Shown in pieces: positions 35,467 to 44,031 of a DNA stretch of 64,000 nt; positions within the stretch are counted from its first letter, which is position 1, and every line of letters starts with the position of its first letter. The notes under the pieces are model-generated. The model did no database searches. It worked only from the letters and a program-made list of their open reading frames with translations, and was not told where the DNA came from. Both the position numbers and the translations under genes were made by a program. Where the stretch lies: contig NZ_FNLF01000002.1 of assembly GCF_900103175.1 (NCBI RefSeq), forward strand, positions 62,001 through 126,000, in the 5' to 3' direction. The stretch comes from Tsukamurella pulmonis. Its GTDB lineage: Bacteria; Actinomycetota; Actinomycetes; Mycobacteriales; Mycobacteriaceae.

Positions 35467-35955
35467 ATGAATGCAGGCACGTCAGGCACGGTACAACTGG
35501 ACCTGTTCGGCGAGGTCGAAGCTGAGGAGCAGGCGCAGCTCGCGCAGGCCGCGCTCGCCGCAGAGCGCGCCGCGGCCTTCGAGCAGCTCGTGAGCACGGC
35601 GGTGGTGACGGCAGCCGAGGCAGAGGCCGCAGGGATCTACAACGTCAAGACCGAGACGACGACGGTGTGGATCTGCCCCGCGTGCGAGGGCTGGGAAGCC
35701 AACGACTACCTGCTCTCGCAGAACCACGGCATCGGACCTCACTACCTCACCCGGGACGAGGACGGAGAATGGCACGACGGACGCTTCGGGCGGACCTGGT
35801 GCATCGCTCTCGACCTGACCGCCAACCATGCGACCTACGGCGAGGGGTGGCTACACCCGAGGCAGCACGCGATGATCGCGCGACTGCGACCCGAGATCCG
35901 CGCGCTCTACGACGACGCTGTCGCGTCACGGCCCCGGCGCGGCCCGGGCGCATAG
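35467..35955 (+). CDS. Unknown protein with N-terminal QLDLF clamp-type motif
   Basis: A 162-aa protein with AAGGAGG upstream of ATG 35467. Residues 9-13 are QLDLF, the canonical bacterial sliding-clamp-binding pentapeptide, followed by an acidic Ala-rich helix. The C-terminal half has CPACEGWEAND, a likely zinc site, then a Trp/His-rich block. The protein at 43325-43999 starts in the same way. Its role is unknown; recruitment to replication forks is inferred. Confidence 0.65.
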   Translation: MNAGTSGTVQLDLFGEVEAEEQAQLAQAALAAERAAAFEQLVSTAVVTAAEAEAAGIYNVKTETTTVWICPACEGWEANDYLLSQNHGIGPHYLTRDEDGEWHDGRFGRTWCIALDLTANHATYGEGWLHPRQHAMIARLRPEIRALYDDAVASRPRRGPGA

Positions 35956-36007
35956 CACCCACCAAAACATGTCAGCCCTACCGGGCATGATGAACAACGA
36001 CGTGGCT

Positions 36008-36044
36008 GCGTAGTGGCGGTCACAGACAGATAGGACAAGCGCTC
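36008..36044 (+). promoter_or_regulatory. Shared promoter/leader module, copy 4
   Basis: GCGTAGTGGC at 36008-36017, then 27 bp ending in AGGACAAGCGCTC before ATG 36045. ACATGTCAGCCC starts at 35967, spaced as in copy 3. Confidence 0.75.
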
Positions 36045-36821
36045 ATGATCACTGACACGATGTACGCCGCGGACCCGCAGCAGCCAGCCTCGATCGCCGA
36101 TCACATGCTGCAGACGATGCTGCAGACCATGCTCCCCATCATGATGATCGTGGGGGGCTTTTGGCTCGCCTACGTCCTGATCAAGGCCGTATTCCTTGGC
36201 GGCGGAAGCAGGGTGATCTACCGCGATCGCCCCGTCGAGCGGCCGACCGTCACGGCGGCGGTGCGGGACAAGGAGCCCCTGGCGGAGATCGCGGCGACGT
36301 GGAAGTCTGCGTGCGCGGCGCGCGACGAGTTCGTGGAGGGCTTCACCGAGTTCGAGGTGGGCAAGAACGCCCTCGAGGACCAGTTGTTCAAGCGGTGCCT
36401 GCTCAAGGACGTCAGCGAACCACTGACCGCGGCATGGCTGGATGCGAAAGAGGACTTCGACGCGCGGTTCCCGGCGGCTCAGCCGAAGTCAGCGGCGGAT
36501 GCCGAAGCGGCTCTGCAGCTCGCTCGCACGACGCGCGATGCCTGGCGCGCTGCCGAGAAGAACGCGCGGACGAAGGGCATCGGCTCTCTCAGCGATGCGG
36601 ATGCCGCGCGACTGGACACCGCACAGCGGCTGCTCACGGCGGCGCGGGATCGCGGCACGTCGGCGGAAGAGCGCCGCACCCAGGTGCTGAAGATCTCCAA
36701 GATCCTCGGCGACCTGCACCACCGCCCGCCGCAGGAGGTGACCGTACAGATCGAGAAGTCCCTCAATCCGTGGCTCAAGAGCATCGGCGCACCGTCGCTG
36801 AACCTGGCGATCGAGGCATAG
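36045..36821 (+). CDS. Membrane-anchored coiled-coil protein
   Basis: A 258-aa protein with a repeated MLQTMLQTML start and a span near residues 30-52 (MMIVGGFWLAYVLIKAVFLG), then a long cytoplasmic helical domain. No enzyme motif. First gene behind leader module copy 4. Confidence 0.65.
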   Translation: MITDTMYAADPQQPASIADHMLQTMLQTMLPIMMIVGGFWLAYVLIKAVFLGGGSRVIYRDRPVERPTVTAAVRDKEPLAEIAATWKSACAARDEFVEGFTEFEVGKNALEDQLFKRCLLKDVSEPLTAAWLDAKEDFDARFPAAQPKSAADAEAALQLARTTRDAWRAAEKNARTKGIGSLSDADAARLDTAQRLLTAARDRGTSAEERRTQVLKISKILGDLHHRPPQEVTVQIEKSLNPWLKSIGAPSLNLAIEA

Positions 36822-36832
36822 GGGATCCGACG

Positions 36833-37024
36833 ATGTCCGCGTATCCGAGCCCTGACGAACAGATCGCGCCTTCGCCAACCGCCCCAGAGGATCGCTACTA
36901 CGACGAGAGCCTGCTGTGCACCGCGTGCGGTGAGCACTTCGCCGATCCTCACGCCCCCGAGTGCGACGAACAGTTCGAAGCGGCCCACGGGGACGACGAT
37001 TCTGTGGCCGCAGCGCCCTTCTAA
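36833..37024 (+). CDS. 63-aa zinc-binding-like protein
   Basis: Contains LLCTACGEHF and HAPECDEQF, a CxxC and H-x-x-x-C arrangement of a small zinc knuckle. Acidic. Function unknown. Confidence 0.55.
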   Translation: MSAYPSPDEQIAPSPTAPEDRYYDESLLCTACGEHFADPHAPECDEQFEAAHGDDDSVAAAPF

Positions 37025-37097
37025 CGCCTCGTCGGGTCCCCAGGTGCCGGGCGCAAGACGCGCGGGCGTGTCAGACCCAGCTGGGACAGTCGTAGGC

Positions 37098-37385
37098 ATG
37101 ACTGGCATCACTGGTCGCTCCAAGGATCTTGGCTCTGCCGATTTCGGTGATCCGGCCGCCGCGGTGGTGGTGGAAGCTCGGCGGGATGGGCGCGCCGTCC
37201 GCATCCGAGTCGGTGAGACGGTGGCGGTGCTGACCCCGGCCCAGGCGTACGAGGCCGCGGCGCAGCTCGACGGTGTGCTCGACGAGCTCTCCGTTGCGGC
37301 ACAGGTCCGGACGCCCGCCCGCCTCATGCAGGCGCGGGTGGCGCGCCACCTGGATGGCTATGTCAAGTTGATCTGGCCCCGGTAG
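37098..37385 (+). CDS. Unknown protein, 3' end probably replaced by IS21 insertion
   Basis: A 95-aa protein starting at ATG 37098. Its last codons (VKLIWPR) come from the TGTCAAGTTGATCTGGCCCC terminus of the IS21-type element. An open segment ending ANLESIQRAVDQL just beyond the other IS end (to 40457) may be the displaced C-terminus. Confidence 0.5.
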   Translation: MTGITGRSKDLGSADFGDPAAAVVVEARRDGRAVRIRVGETVAVLTPAQAYEAAAQLDGVLDELSVAAQVRTPARLMQARVARHLDGYVKLIWPR

Positions 37386-37440
37386 GGCGGTTTCATTCGG
37401 CCCCACCTGAGTGGGGCCCTGAGCCGCTAGAGTCCGGGGT

Positions 37441-37692
37441 GTGGATGGGCGGCCGCGGGTGCGCAGTGTGGTTGCGCCGACTGGTTGGGATCGCGAGTCG
37501 GTGCGTGCGTATGCCGAGTTCGTGATCGCGCGTGATGATCAGCTCGGTGATCAGGTATCGGTCCGGGTGAAGATTAAAGACGGGGAGCCACTGCCGAACC
37601 TGACGACCCGGTGGACCGTGGTTTATGTCACTCACCAGAACCGGGCCTTGCGCCGGCATCTGTCGGTAGTCAAGGACGAACGCCGCGCTTAG
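37441..37692 (+). CDS. Possible passenger gene inside the IS21 element
   Basis: An 83-aa open frame starting at GTG 37441 and converging on istB with overlapping ends. Codon composition is typical of the region. A frame on the opposite strand (37393-37659) competes with it. No motif recognised. Confidence 0.4.
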   Translation: MDGRPRVRSVVAPTGWDRESVRAYAEFVIARDDQLGDQVSVRVKIKDGEPLPNLTTRWTVVYVTHQNRALRRHLSVVKDERRA

Positions 37693-38516
37693 CCCGCGGT
37701 AGCTGCTGCTTCGGTGTGAGCCAGGCGGTAGCTGTGAGTGCCGGTTTCGATGATGGTGCCGCGGTAGGTGAGCCGGTCGACGATCGCGGCGCAGAGTCGT
37801 GGGTCGGTGAAGGTGTCTGTCCAGCCGGAGAAGGACTGGTTGGAAGCGATCGCGACGCTGTTCTTCTCTTCGCGTTCGGTGAGGACTTGGAAGAGCAGTT
37901 CGGCGCCGCGGCGATCGAGTTCCATGTAGCCGAGCTCGTCGATGATGAGCAGGTCAACGCGGCCGTAGCGGTTGATGGTCTTCGCGAGCTGCTTCTCGTC
38001 AGCGGCCTCGACCAGCTCGTTCACTAGTTTGGTGGCGAGGGTGTAGCGGACTCTAAAGCCTTGCTCGGCGGCAGCGGTTCCCAATCCGATCAGCAGATGG
38101 GATTTGCCGGTTCCGGAGTCGCCGATGAGGCAGAGCGGCAGTCCGTGGCGGATCCAGTCGCCGGTGGCGAGCTGGTGGATGGTGGCGGGTTCGATGTCGG
38201 GGTTGGCGTCGAAGTCGAAGTCCGCCAGCCACTTCTCCCGCGGGAACCCCGCGGCTTTGACGCGGCGAACAGTGGAGCGGCGGTCCCGGTCGTCGACTTC
38301 GGCGAGCAGGAGTTCGGCGAGGAACCCCTGGTAGGACAATTGCTGCTTGGCGGCGGCGGTGAGGTGCTGGTCGATCATCGACCGCACTGTCGGCAGGCGT
38401 AGGCGCCGGCAGGCCTGGTCAACGGCGGCGAGGGCGGCTTCTTCGGTGAGGCCGCCCCGGCGGCGCAACGACGGGGCCAGCGCATTCGTCTGGTTCTTAT
38501 TGGCGGTTGCGGTCAT
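37689..38516 (-). CDS. istB: IS21 helper ATPase IstB
   Basis: A 275-aa AAA+ ATPase. Walker A is LIGDSGTGKSHLL, Walker B is LLIDELGYMEL, and sensor-type SNQSFSGWTD follows. IstB drives target capture for the transposase. Its start overlaps the istA stop (ATGA). Confidence 0.93.
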   Translation of the reverse strand: MTATANKNQTNALAPSLRRRGGLTEEAALAAVDQACRRLRLPTVRSMIDQHLTAAAKQQLSYQGFLAELLLAEVDDRDRRSTVRRVKAAGFPREKWLADFDFDANPDIEPATIHQLATGDWIRHGLPLCLIGDSGTGKSHLLIGLGTAAAEQGFRVRYTLATKLVNELVEAADEKQLAKTINRYGRVDLLIIDELGYMELDRRGAELLFQVLTEREEKNSVAIASNQSFSGWTDTFTDPRLCAAIVDRLTYRGTIIETGTHSYRLAHTEAAATAG

Positions 38517-40273
38517 AGCCGGGTGGGCCTTTCAATCGGTGGTGGGTCCAGCGACTCAATCGGTGGTGGGTCCAGCGACGCAGGTAGCGCGTCGGAGGCA
38601 GTGCGTCGCCGGTGCTGCGGGAGCAGGCGGTCGTAGGCCGTAACGCTGGGCAGCGGTCGCCGGTCGGGTGGCAGGCCGGCGATCACCGCCGCGGGGTCTG
38701 CGAGCCGTCGTTGGGTGAGGCTGACAACTCGTTGCTCGCGTCGTTCGGCATGGCGATCGAGATGACGGCCAGCGTTGGCCCCACCTGTCTGGTCGGCAGC
38801 GACCGAGGCGTGCGCGAGCAGGCGGGCTTCGGCGCGGCGAGCCTCAACGGCGACGACCTCGGCGCTCACCGCCCCGACCCGCAATGCAGCATCGATGCCG
38901 GCGATCACCGCCGCGGCGGGCAGGCTGCGGTGCAGCAGCAGGACGTCGATCAGCTCGCTGGTGCCGTCGGTGTCGCCGTTGACTCGTCGGGCGGCGGCCC
39001 AGAACGCATCATGGCTGGCGGTGAACACCCCGGCAGCGCGGGCCTGCGCCAACGCCGTTGATCCCGGCAGGGCACCGGGTTTGAACTTGAGCACCTCGAG
39101 GTAGTGGTCGAGGTCGATCTTCGCGGTGCCGCGGCCGGCGACCCGTGGATGCCGCGCGACCAGGGTCCGGCCGTCGTAGACCAGCAGCTGGGAGGCTTGT
39201 AGTGAGACGCGGACTCGGCGGCCGATCAGGTGCGCCGGCACCGAATACTTCACCATCCGAACGGTGATCATCGCCGACCGATCGACCCGTGGTGTGAGGA
39301 TCAGGCCCGGGTCGAAATCCTCCACCGGCAGCGGCGCGAGCGCTGCTCGGTCGTGCTCGTAGTCCTGGCCGATGGTGCGCAGTCGTCCGTCGATCCGGCG
39401 GCCCTCGTCGCGGTCCTCCCAGGCTTTGATCTGCTCGTTGAGCTCATCGAGGGACTCGACCTGCGGCATTGGGGTCAGCCGGTTGCGGCGGAACCATCCG
39501 ACCTCGCCTTCAACGCCGCCCTTCTCGTGCGCCCCGGCGATGCCGGGCTGGCAGTAGAACGGATCGAATCCGTAGTGCGAGTGAAACAACGTCCACCGCG
39601 GGTTCTCCTGTCGCCGCCGGTCTCCGCCCTGCAGGACCGCGACCACCGCCGAGGTGAGATTGTCGTAGCGGATATGCCGGGTCGGGACCCCGCCGAGCTC
39701 GCGGAACGCCTCGACGTGCCCTTCGAGGAACGCTTCCTGCCCGCCGGTCGGATAGACCCGGTGAATGGCCTTGCCCGAGTGCGAGAGCCGGTAGACGAAC
39801 ATGTGGCACTTGGTCTTCACCCCGCCCAGGATCACCCAGACCTCGCCGAAGTCGACCTCCGCCTCCGCGCCCGGGGCGTGGTCCTGGGCGATGAACACCT
39901 CCGTCCGGCGGCCGGCCTCCACCTCGATCTGCGCCCGCCGGACCCGCACGTAGTCCCGCACCGTCGAATACGACAACTCGACCGCATCGTGCTCGATCGC
40001 CAGGCGTTCCCGGATCCGCGTCGCGGTGTGCCGCTGCTTACGCGGAGCATCCAGATCCGACCGCAACATCTCATCAATCGCCGCCTTGAACCGGTCCAAC
40101 CGCGGCGACGACCGCTCCGGCGTCTTCCGCGGCGGCGGCTCCGCCGATGACAACGCCTGCCGCACCGTCCTCCGGTGCACGCCATGCTTGCGAGCCAACG
40201 CCCGGATACTCATGCCCTCGACCCGGGCGTCCCGCCGGATCTGCGCGAACAGCTCCACCTTCGATCCCATCAT
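38513..40273 (-). CDS. istA: IS21 transposase IstA
   Basis: A 586-aa DDE transposase. An N-terminal helix-turn-helix (MSIRALARKHGVHRRTVRQA) precedes the catalytic Asp in AEVDFGEVW, the second Asp in RYDNLTS and the Glu in KGGVEGEVGWFRR. The C-terminal tail contains a duplicated DPPPIES segment from a 24-bp tandem repeat. Frame intact, so the element may be active. Confidence 0.93.
   Translation of the reverse strand: MMGSKVELFAQIRRDARVEGMSIRALARKHGVHRRTVRQALSSAEPPPRKTPERSSPRLDRFKAAIDEMLRSDLDAPRKQRHTATRIRERLAIEHDAVELSYSTVRDYVRVRRAQIEVEAGRRTEVFIAQDHAPGAEAEVDFGEVWVILGGVKTKCHMFVYRLSHSGKAIHRVYPTGGQEAFLEGHVEAFRELGGVPTRHIRYDNLTSAVVAVLQGGDRRRQENPRWTLFHSHYGFDPFYCQPGIAGAHEKGGVEGEVGWFRRNRLTPMPQVESLDELNEQIKAWEDRDEGRRIDGRLRTIGQDYEHDRAALAPLPVEDFDPGLILTPRVDRSAMITVRMVKYSVPAHLIGRRVRVSLQASQLLVYDGRTLVARHPRVAGRGTAKIDLDHYLEVLKFKPGALPGSTALAQARAAGVFTASHDAFWAAARRVNGDTDGTSELIDVLLLHRSLPAAAVIAGIDAALRVGAVSAEVVAVEARRAEARLLAHASVAADQTGGANAGRHLDRHAERREQRVVSLTQRRLADPAAVIAGLPPDRRPLPSVTAYDRLLPQHRRRTASDALPASLDPPPIESLDPPPIERPTRL
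38532..38579. repeat. 24-bp tandem duplication at the 3' end of istA
   Basis: Two exact adjacent copies of a 24-base unit beginning TCAATCGGTGGTGGGTCC; it keeps the reading frame. Confidence 0.9.
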
Positions 40274-40507
40274 TGGCCACCACCTGCTTCGGCTCGGAAA
40301 CGATGTTCACGAGCAACCATCAGGTGGGGCCAGATCAAACCGTCGCAACACCACCGGCGAGTCGCAAACGGGGCCAGGTCTAGCCGTCGAGCCGGGGCCT
40401 CTTCAAGCTGTCATAGCCAACCTGGAAAGCATTCAGCGCGCCGTCGATCAGCTCTAGCAGGCTTTGTCGATGCGCATGGCGCCATCGTCCATACTGGTCA
40501 CGGGTGT

Positions 40508-40544
40508 GTGTAGTGGCTCACCCCTTCAACGCAAGGACAAGCGC
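40508..40544 (+). promoter_or_regulatory. Shared promoter/leader module, copy 5
   Basis: GTGTAGTGGC at 40508-40517, then 27 bp ending in AGGACAAGCGC before ATG 40545. The upstream CATACTGGTCA resembles that of copy 2. Confidence 0.75.
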
Positions 40545-41141
40545 ATGACATCTGAACTGAAGGCGCGCCACCGAGCACTGCTCGTGCTCGGCGCAGCGTC
40601 CGTGGCTTTGTTCGCCGCTGGCTGCGGATCCTCCACAGCGGAGCGGCCCGTCGCGGCCGAAACCCCGACCTCCGGCGCGCAACCAGGAGCCTTCGCCGCG
40701 GGCGGCACCTCCGAGCAGCAGCCACGGCCTGGCGAGCAGAATCCACCGGCCGGGGACGGTGGTCCGGTCTGGCCTTGGATGAGCCCGGCAGCTCCACAGC
40801 CGTCGACGCCGCCGGCACCGCCCGGGACGCCGATACCGCCGGTTGGTGCAGCCCCGGCGCCGCCGGTCGCGATCACGAAGACGGTGACGTCGACGGTGCC
40901 AGCACCGCTGGCGCTGCCTCCGATCACCGTTCAGGTGGTGCCGCCTCCGATCGTCGTGACGACTTCGCCGGCGACCACGACACCGCGCACTGGGACGGCC
41001 GGCTCCTCGTCGACCGCGGCGACCACGACGCGGCCGTCATCTACGAGTGCATCCTCGGCGGTGCGCTCTTCGCCGTCTCCGTCGACGCCGGCCTCGAGTG
41101 CGAGCGTCGTGCCGACGGCGCGCTGCTGGCTGTTGTGCTGA
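40545..41141 (+). CDS. Pro/Thr/Ser-rich lipoprotein
   Basis: A 198-aa protein with a signal peptide and lipobox LFAAGC (Cys near residue 27), so it is predicted to be lipid-anchored on the outer face of the cell membrane. The remainder is low-complexity Pro, then Thr/Ser, likely an extended wall-spanning stalk. It has no globular domain; an unusual ARCWLLC end hints that the original 3' end may have been lost. Confidence 0.7.
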   Translation: MTSELKARHRALLVLGAASVALFAAGCGSSTAERPVAAETPTSGAQPGAFAAGGTSEQQPRPGEQNPPAGDGGPVWPWMSPAAPQPSTPPAPPGTPIPPVGAAPAPPVAITKTVTSTVPAPLALPPITVQVVPPPIVVTTSPATTTPRTGTAGSSSTAATTTRPSSTSASSAVRSSPSPSTPASSASVVPTARCWLLC

Positions 41142-41226
41142 TCGCGGCCCACGTGCTCGCGGTGCGGCACCAGGCCCCGAGTGGGAGCGGTAGCGTTTGT
41201 GACGCGAACACTCGAGGGAGAGAGTC

Positions 41227-41457
41227 ATGGCAGAGGTGACAGCGGCGCAGCTCAGAGAGGGCGACCGAATCGTCGACAACGATGGCAACATCGCAGAGCT
41301 TGTGGGGATCAGCCGGGCCGCGGAAGACGTCGGGCCGAACAAGGCGTCCGCAGCCGACTTCCGTTTCGAGCTACGAGGGGTCTTCGGCTATCGGGTCGGC
41401 CAACACTTCTTTCACCCGAACGTGCCGGGCGATCTGACGTATACAACGCTCGACTGA
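41227..41457 (+). CDS. Unknown 76-aa protein
   Basis: ATG 41227 after GGGAGAGAG. A soluble protein, probably a small beta barrel (LREGDRIVDNDGNIAELVG). Not recognised. Confidence 0.55.
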   Translation: MAEVTAAQLREGDRIVDNDGNIAELVGISRAAEDVGPNKASAADFRFELRGVFGYRVGQHFFHPNVPGDLTYTTLD

Positions 41458-41573
41458 ACACGGCTTCGGCTCGATAGTTGCGTACCGTCTGAGGACCGTT
41501 ACCGTACAGCCTTGCGTACCGATGTCGAGGATCTAGGGTTTCGGCTCGTTCGTCCAGGAGCGGAGGTAGGTAG

Positions 41574-41741
41574 ATGTTCGAGGTGTTCATGTTCAGCCGC
41601 GAGGAGTGGCAGATCCTCGGGGTGATCCTCGGGTGCGCGTTGGTCGCGTTGCGACTGGGGCAGATGCTGCGGGTGCAGTCGTTCGCTCTCGTGAAGGCAA
41701 GCCTGGCAGTGTCGTTCGTCGTCAGCGTTCTCGTGATCTAG
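41574..41741 (+). CDS. 55-aa two-span membrane peptide
   Basis: Short gene with GGAGGTAGGTAG upstream. Hydrophobic segments WQILGVILGCALVAL and ASLAVSFVVSVLVI are separated by a basic turn. Followed by a terminator. Confidence 0.5.
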   Translation: MFEVFMFSREEWQILGVILGCALVALRLGQMLRVQSFALVKASLAVSFVVSVLVI

Positions 41742-41758
41742 CGCCCCCAATACACGAC

Positions 41759-41790
41759 TGCGCCCCGCCCCTCGATGAGGGCGGGGCGCA
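41759..41790. terminator. Bidirectional hairpin terminator
   Basis: Perfect 12-bp stem TGCGCCCCGCCC/GGGCGGGGCGCA with an 8-base loop between convergent genes; no long T run follows. Confidence 0.75.
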
Positions 41791-41801
41791 TCAGATGCTC
41801 A

Positions 41802-42719
41802 CTACTCGACGGGCTCTCGCGCTGCCGTGGCGACGAGTCGGCCGTGTCCGTGATCGAGCCACGACGCGCCGTTCGGATCCGGCAGGCGGTGGAATGCCTT
41901 CATCACGTTCCGCACCACGTGCACCGTCCCATCGCGGCCCGCCAGCTCCTGCAACTGCGTCAGCGCGGCGTCAGCGTCAAGCCCGCGGGCGAGCTGGGCA
42001 CCGTCGGCGGCGGTGACCGTGAACGACCCCGTCGGGGTGAGGTCGTAGCCGCCGATCGGCCCCGCACACTCCATGCCTTCCATGAGCCCCGGGAACGCGA
42101 AGTGATAGAGCGTCCGCGCGAACGTCGCCGGGTCCTGCAGGCCACCCTGCATCGGAACGACCATGACCTGCTCCTCGCGCTGCACCGACCCGGGACGCCC
42201 GGGCAGGACCGGCACCGTCAGCAGCCGCAACCAGCAACCGAAGGCGGGAGCGGTCACCAGCTCCAGCCGGTACTGGTCGAGGTACCCGCGGTAGTGCAGC
42301 GTCCCGTCCTCCTGCTCGCGCCACTCCCGACGCAAGTCCTGCTCGACATCCGTGATGGCGAGGCCGTTCGCGCGATAGATGCCGTGTGCGACCTGCACCA
42401 GCCATGGCCACGCGACGTCGTCGATCCACCCCGCCGGGAACGGAACCCGCTGCCACTCAGGGTCGCCCGACAAGCGCCAGTCGATCGCCACGGCCGGATC
42501 CGAGCCCAGCCCGGAGAATGCCGGCTCCGCGCCGCACACCTCGCACGAGAGGTCTTCCAGGGTGGCCATCGTCGGCGAGAATCGCGTCCACCACCCCTGG
42601 GAGTCCGTGCGGACCTTGAACTGCCCCTTCTGCATGCCGCCGATCGCCGCGCGCAGCTCCGCACCAATGTGCTTGCCGCACAGGATGCGATCGTCGTCGC
42701 CGCTCATCCACAGATCCAT
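41802..42719 (-). CDS. Unknown 305-aa protein with CxxC
   Basis: ATG 42719 follows a GGCAGGA ribosome site. An early CGKH and a CEVCGAEP pair near residue 59 suggest zinc binding. The remainder mixes strands and helices with many Trp and Gly residues (SGDPEWQRVPFPAGWIDDV). No family recognised. Driven by the leftward promoter at 42770-42798. Confidence 0.65.
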   Translation of the reverse strand: MDLWMSGDDDRILCGKHIGAELRAAIGGMQKGQFKVRTDSQGWWTRFSPTMATLEDLSCEVCGAEPAFSGLGSDPAVAIDWRLSGDPEWQRVPFPAGWIDDVAWPWLVQVAHGIYRANGLAITDVEQDLRREWREQEDGTLHYRGYLDQYRLELVTAPAFGCWLRLLTVPVLPGRPGSVQREEQVMVVPMQGGLQDPATFARTLYHFAFPGLMEGMECAGPIGGYDLTPTGSFTVTAADGAQLARGLDADAALTQLQELAGRDGTVHVVRNVMKAFHRLPDPNGASWLDHGHGRLVATAAREPVE

Positions 42720-42761
42720 CTTCGATTCCTGCCTTTCGATTCGCCGGGCACCTCCCGACTG

Positions 42762-42824
42762 TTGATTATAGTCTACAGTGCTAGAGGGTTTTAAGCAACA
42801 TGCAATGTGGGGTATAGTCCACAG
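42762..42824. promoter_or_regulatory. Overlapping divergent promoters and XRE operator repeats
   Basis: Leftward: TTGCTT (42798-42793), 17 bp, TAGACT (42775-42770). Rightward: TTGATT (42762-42767) with a weaker -10 at 42785-42790. TATAGTCTACAG at 42767-42778 recurs as TATAGTCCACAG at 42813-42824, just before the XRE start, and is a candidate repressor site. Confidence 0.65.
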
Positions 42825-42825
42825 C

Positions 42826-43044
42826 ATGAGGGAATACGAGGACCGCTTCGTCGAGCTGGGCAGGCGGCTCGCTGCCGCTCGCGACAAGAAGGGCCTGAAC
42901 CAGGCGCAAGTAGCCCGCGACCTGAAGATCGACCGCTCCAATCTCGTCCAGATCGAGCAGGGAGCCAAGAACCCGACCACCGCCACGCTCTACAAGCTCG
43001 CGGACCACTATGGCGTCAAGCTCGGCCGCCTGATCCCCGACTGA
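42826..43044 (+). CDS. XRE-family repressor
   Basis: A 72-aa single-domain helix-turn-helix protein (LNQAQVARDLKIDRSNLVQI then GAKNPTTATLYKLADHYG), the size of a minimal Cro/C1 regulator. The ATG at 42826 follows the operator-like repeat directly, so autoregulation is likely. It may control the related promoters at 44.35 and 35.41 kb. Confidence 0.85.
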   Translation: MREYEDRFVELGRRLAAARDKKGLNQAQVARDLKIDRSNLVQIEQGAKNPTTATLYKLADHYGVKLGRLIPD

Positions 43045-43085
43045 CGAGGGTCGGTCCTGGCGAGCGATCGAAGAGGAGAGGCGTC

Positions 43086-43268
43086 ATGAGCAAGCACGAG
43101 AAGCCGCGCGACGAGACCCAGCCGCAGGCACCGGAGGCCTGGTTCGACGAGAGCGCGATAGAGGCGGCAGCGAATCCGCCGCAGGCGCCGGCGAGCTGGT
43201 TCGGCGGGACCGAGCGGGCGGCGGCGGATCCTCGGCAGGCCCCGGAGGTCTGGTTTCCCGAGCAGTAG
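43086..43268 (+). CDS. 60-aa protein made of three QAPxxWF repeats
   Basis: The peptide consists largely of three units, QAPEAWFDES, QAPASWFGGT and QAPEVWFPEQ, spaced by acidic linkers. Probably disordered and binding a partner through the repeated Trp-Phe motif. Followed immediately by a strong terminator. Confidence 0.6.
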   Translation: MSKHEKPRDETQPQAPEAWFDESAIEAAANPPQAPASWFGGTERAAADPRQAPEVWFPEQ

Positions 43269-43273
43269 AACGC

Positions 43274-43314
43274 GATGAAGGCTCCGCAGCCCTGGGTGCT
43301 GCGGAGCCTTCATC
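43274..43314. terminator. Terminator between convergent genes
   Basis: Perfect 17-bp stem (GATGAAGGCTCCGCAGC and its complement) with a 7-base loop. Confidence 0.85.
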
Positions 43315-43324
43315 GTGTCCGTGC

Positions 43325-43999
43325 CTAGTTCGTCGGGTTGAGGGGGTACTCCTCGAGGCTCTGGGCGGCGATGTCGTAGCCACCCCAGGGGGAGCGCCCT
43401 TGCACGGCGCCGATGCCGTGGCGGGGCCGGTAGCGGCGGGTGATGATGGGCCAGCCGTGCGGGCGCGGACCGTATGCCTTGTCGACCATGGTGGTCCACG
43501 TCTTGGTGGCGTTCATCCGGTCGTCGTACTGACGTGGCTCGACGATGGGGGATTCGCGCCAGCCGGGGTGGGCGTGGTCGAGCCCATCCATGGCGGCGCG
43601 CTCGCGCTCGATGTGCTCTCCGTCAGCCTCCCAGTCGCAGCAGAGGCAGAAGGCGCGGTGGACCAGCTCACCCATGCAGTAGCAGTTCACCCCGTAGCGG
43701 TGACCGGGGGCATCGCAGCGCAGGTCGGCGCTGAGCACGATGGGCTGGCAGGTCTCGGTCGGGTCGCCGATCGGGAAGCGGGTGTCCCAGCCCTTGACGA
43801 TGAGGGCACAGCCGAACGGGACGATCGGCTTCCACTCCTGCATCCAGGCCGAGTAGGCGGCGAGGCGGGCGCGCAGGCCGCGGCCAGGGTGGGCGTAGAG
43901 CTTCGGGATGCCGGTGGCGAGCTTGGCGGCGGTGGTCGCTGCCTTCTCGTCGGCGGCGAGCATCTCGAACATGTCGAGCTGCATCGTCTGTCGCTTCAC
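43325..43999 (-). CDS. Unknown protein with N-terminal QLDMF clamp-type motif
   Basis: A 224-aa protein starting at GTG 43999 behind GAAAGGAG. QLDMF lies at residues 7-11, close to the clamp-binding consensus, followed by an acidic Ala-rich helix as in 35467-35955. A CYCMGELVHRAFCLCCDWEA block is likely a zinc site. The C-terminal half is Trp/Arg-rich. Function unknown. Confidence 0.65.
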   Translation of the reverse strand: MKRQTMQLDMFEMLAADEKAATTAAKLATGIPKLYAHPGRGLRARLAAYSAWMQEWKPIVPFGCALIVKGWDTRFPIGDPTETCQPIVLSADLRCDAPGHRYGVNCYCMGELVHRAFCLCCDWEADGEHIERERAAMDGLDHAHPGWRESPIVEPRQYDDRMNATKTWTTMVDKAYGPRPHGWPIITRRYRPRHGIGAVQGRSPWGGYDIAAQSLEEYPLNPTN

Positions 44000-44031
44000 G
44001 GGGACTCCTTTCGGAAGGTGGGTGTTGCGGA

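Larger units (their letters stand above)
37361..40413 (-). mobile_element. IS21-family insertion sequence
   Basis: Carries istA and istB. Proposed ends begin TGTCAAGTTGATCTGG (left) and, on the other strand, TGACAGCTTGAAGAGG (right); both continue to GGCCCCGG. Inner repeats of the form GGTTT-x-AT-x-x-GGCCCCACCTGA occur near both ends. No clear target duplication was found, and the outer inverted similarity runs a few bases past these points, so limits are uncertain by about 12 bp. Confidence 0.8.
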
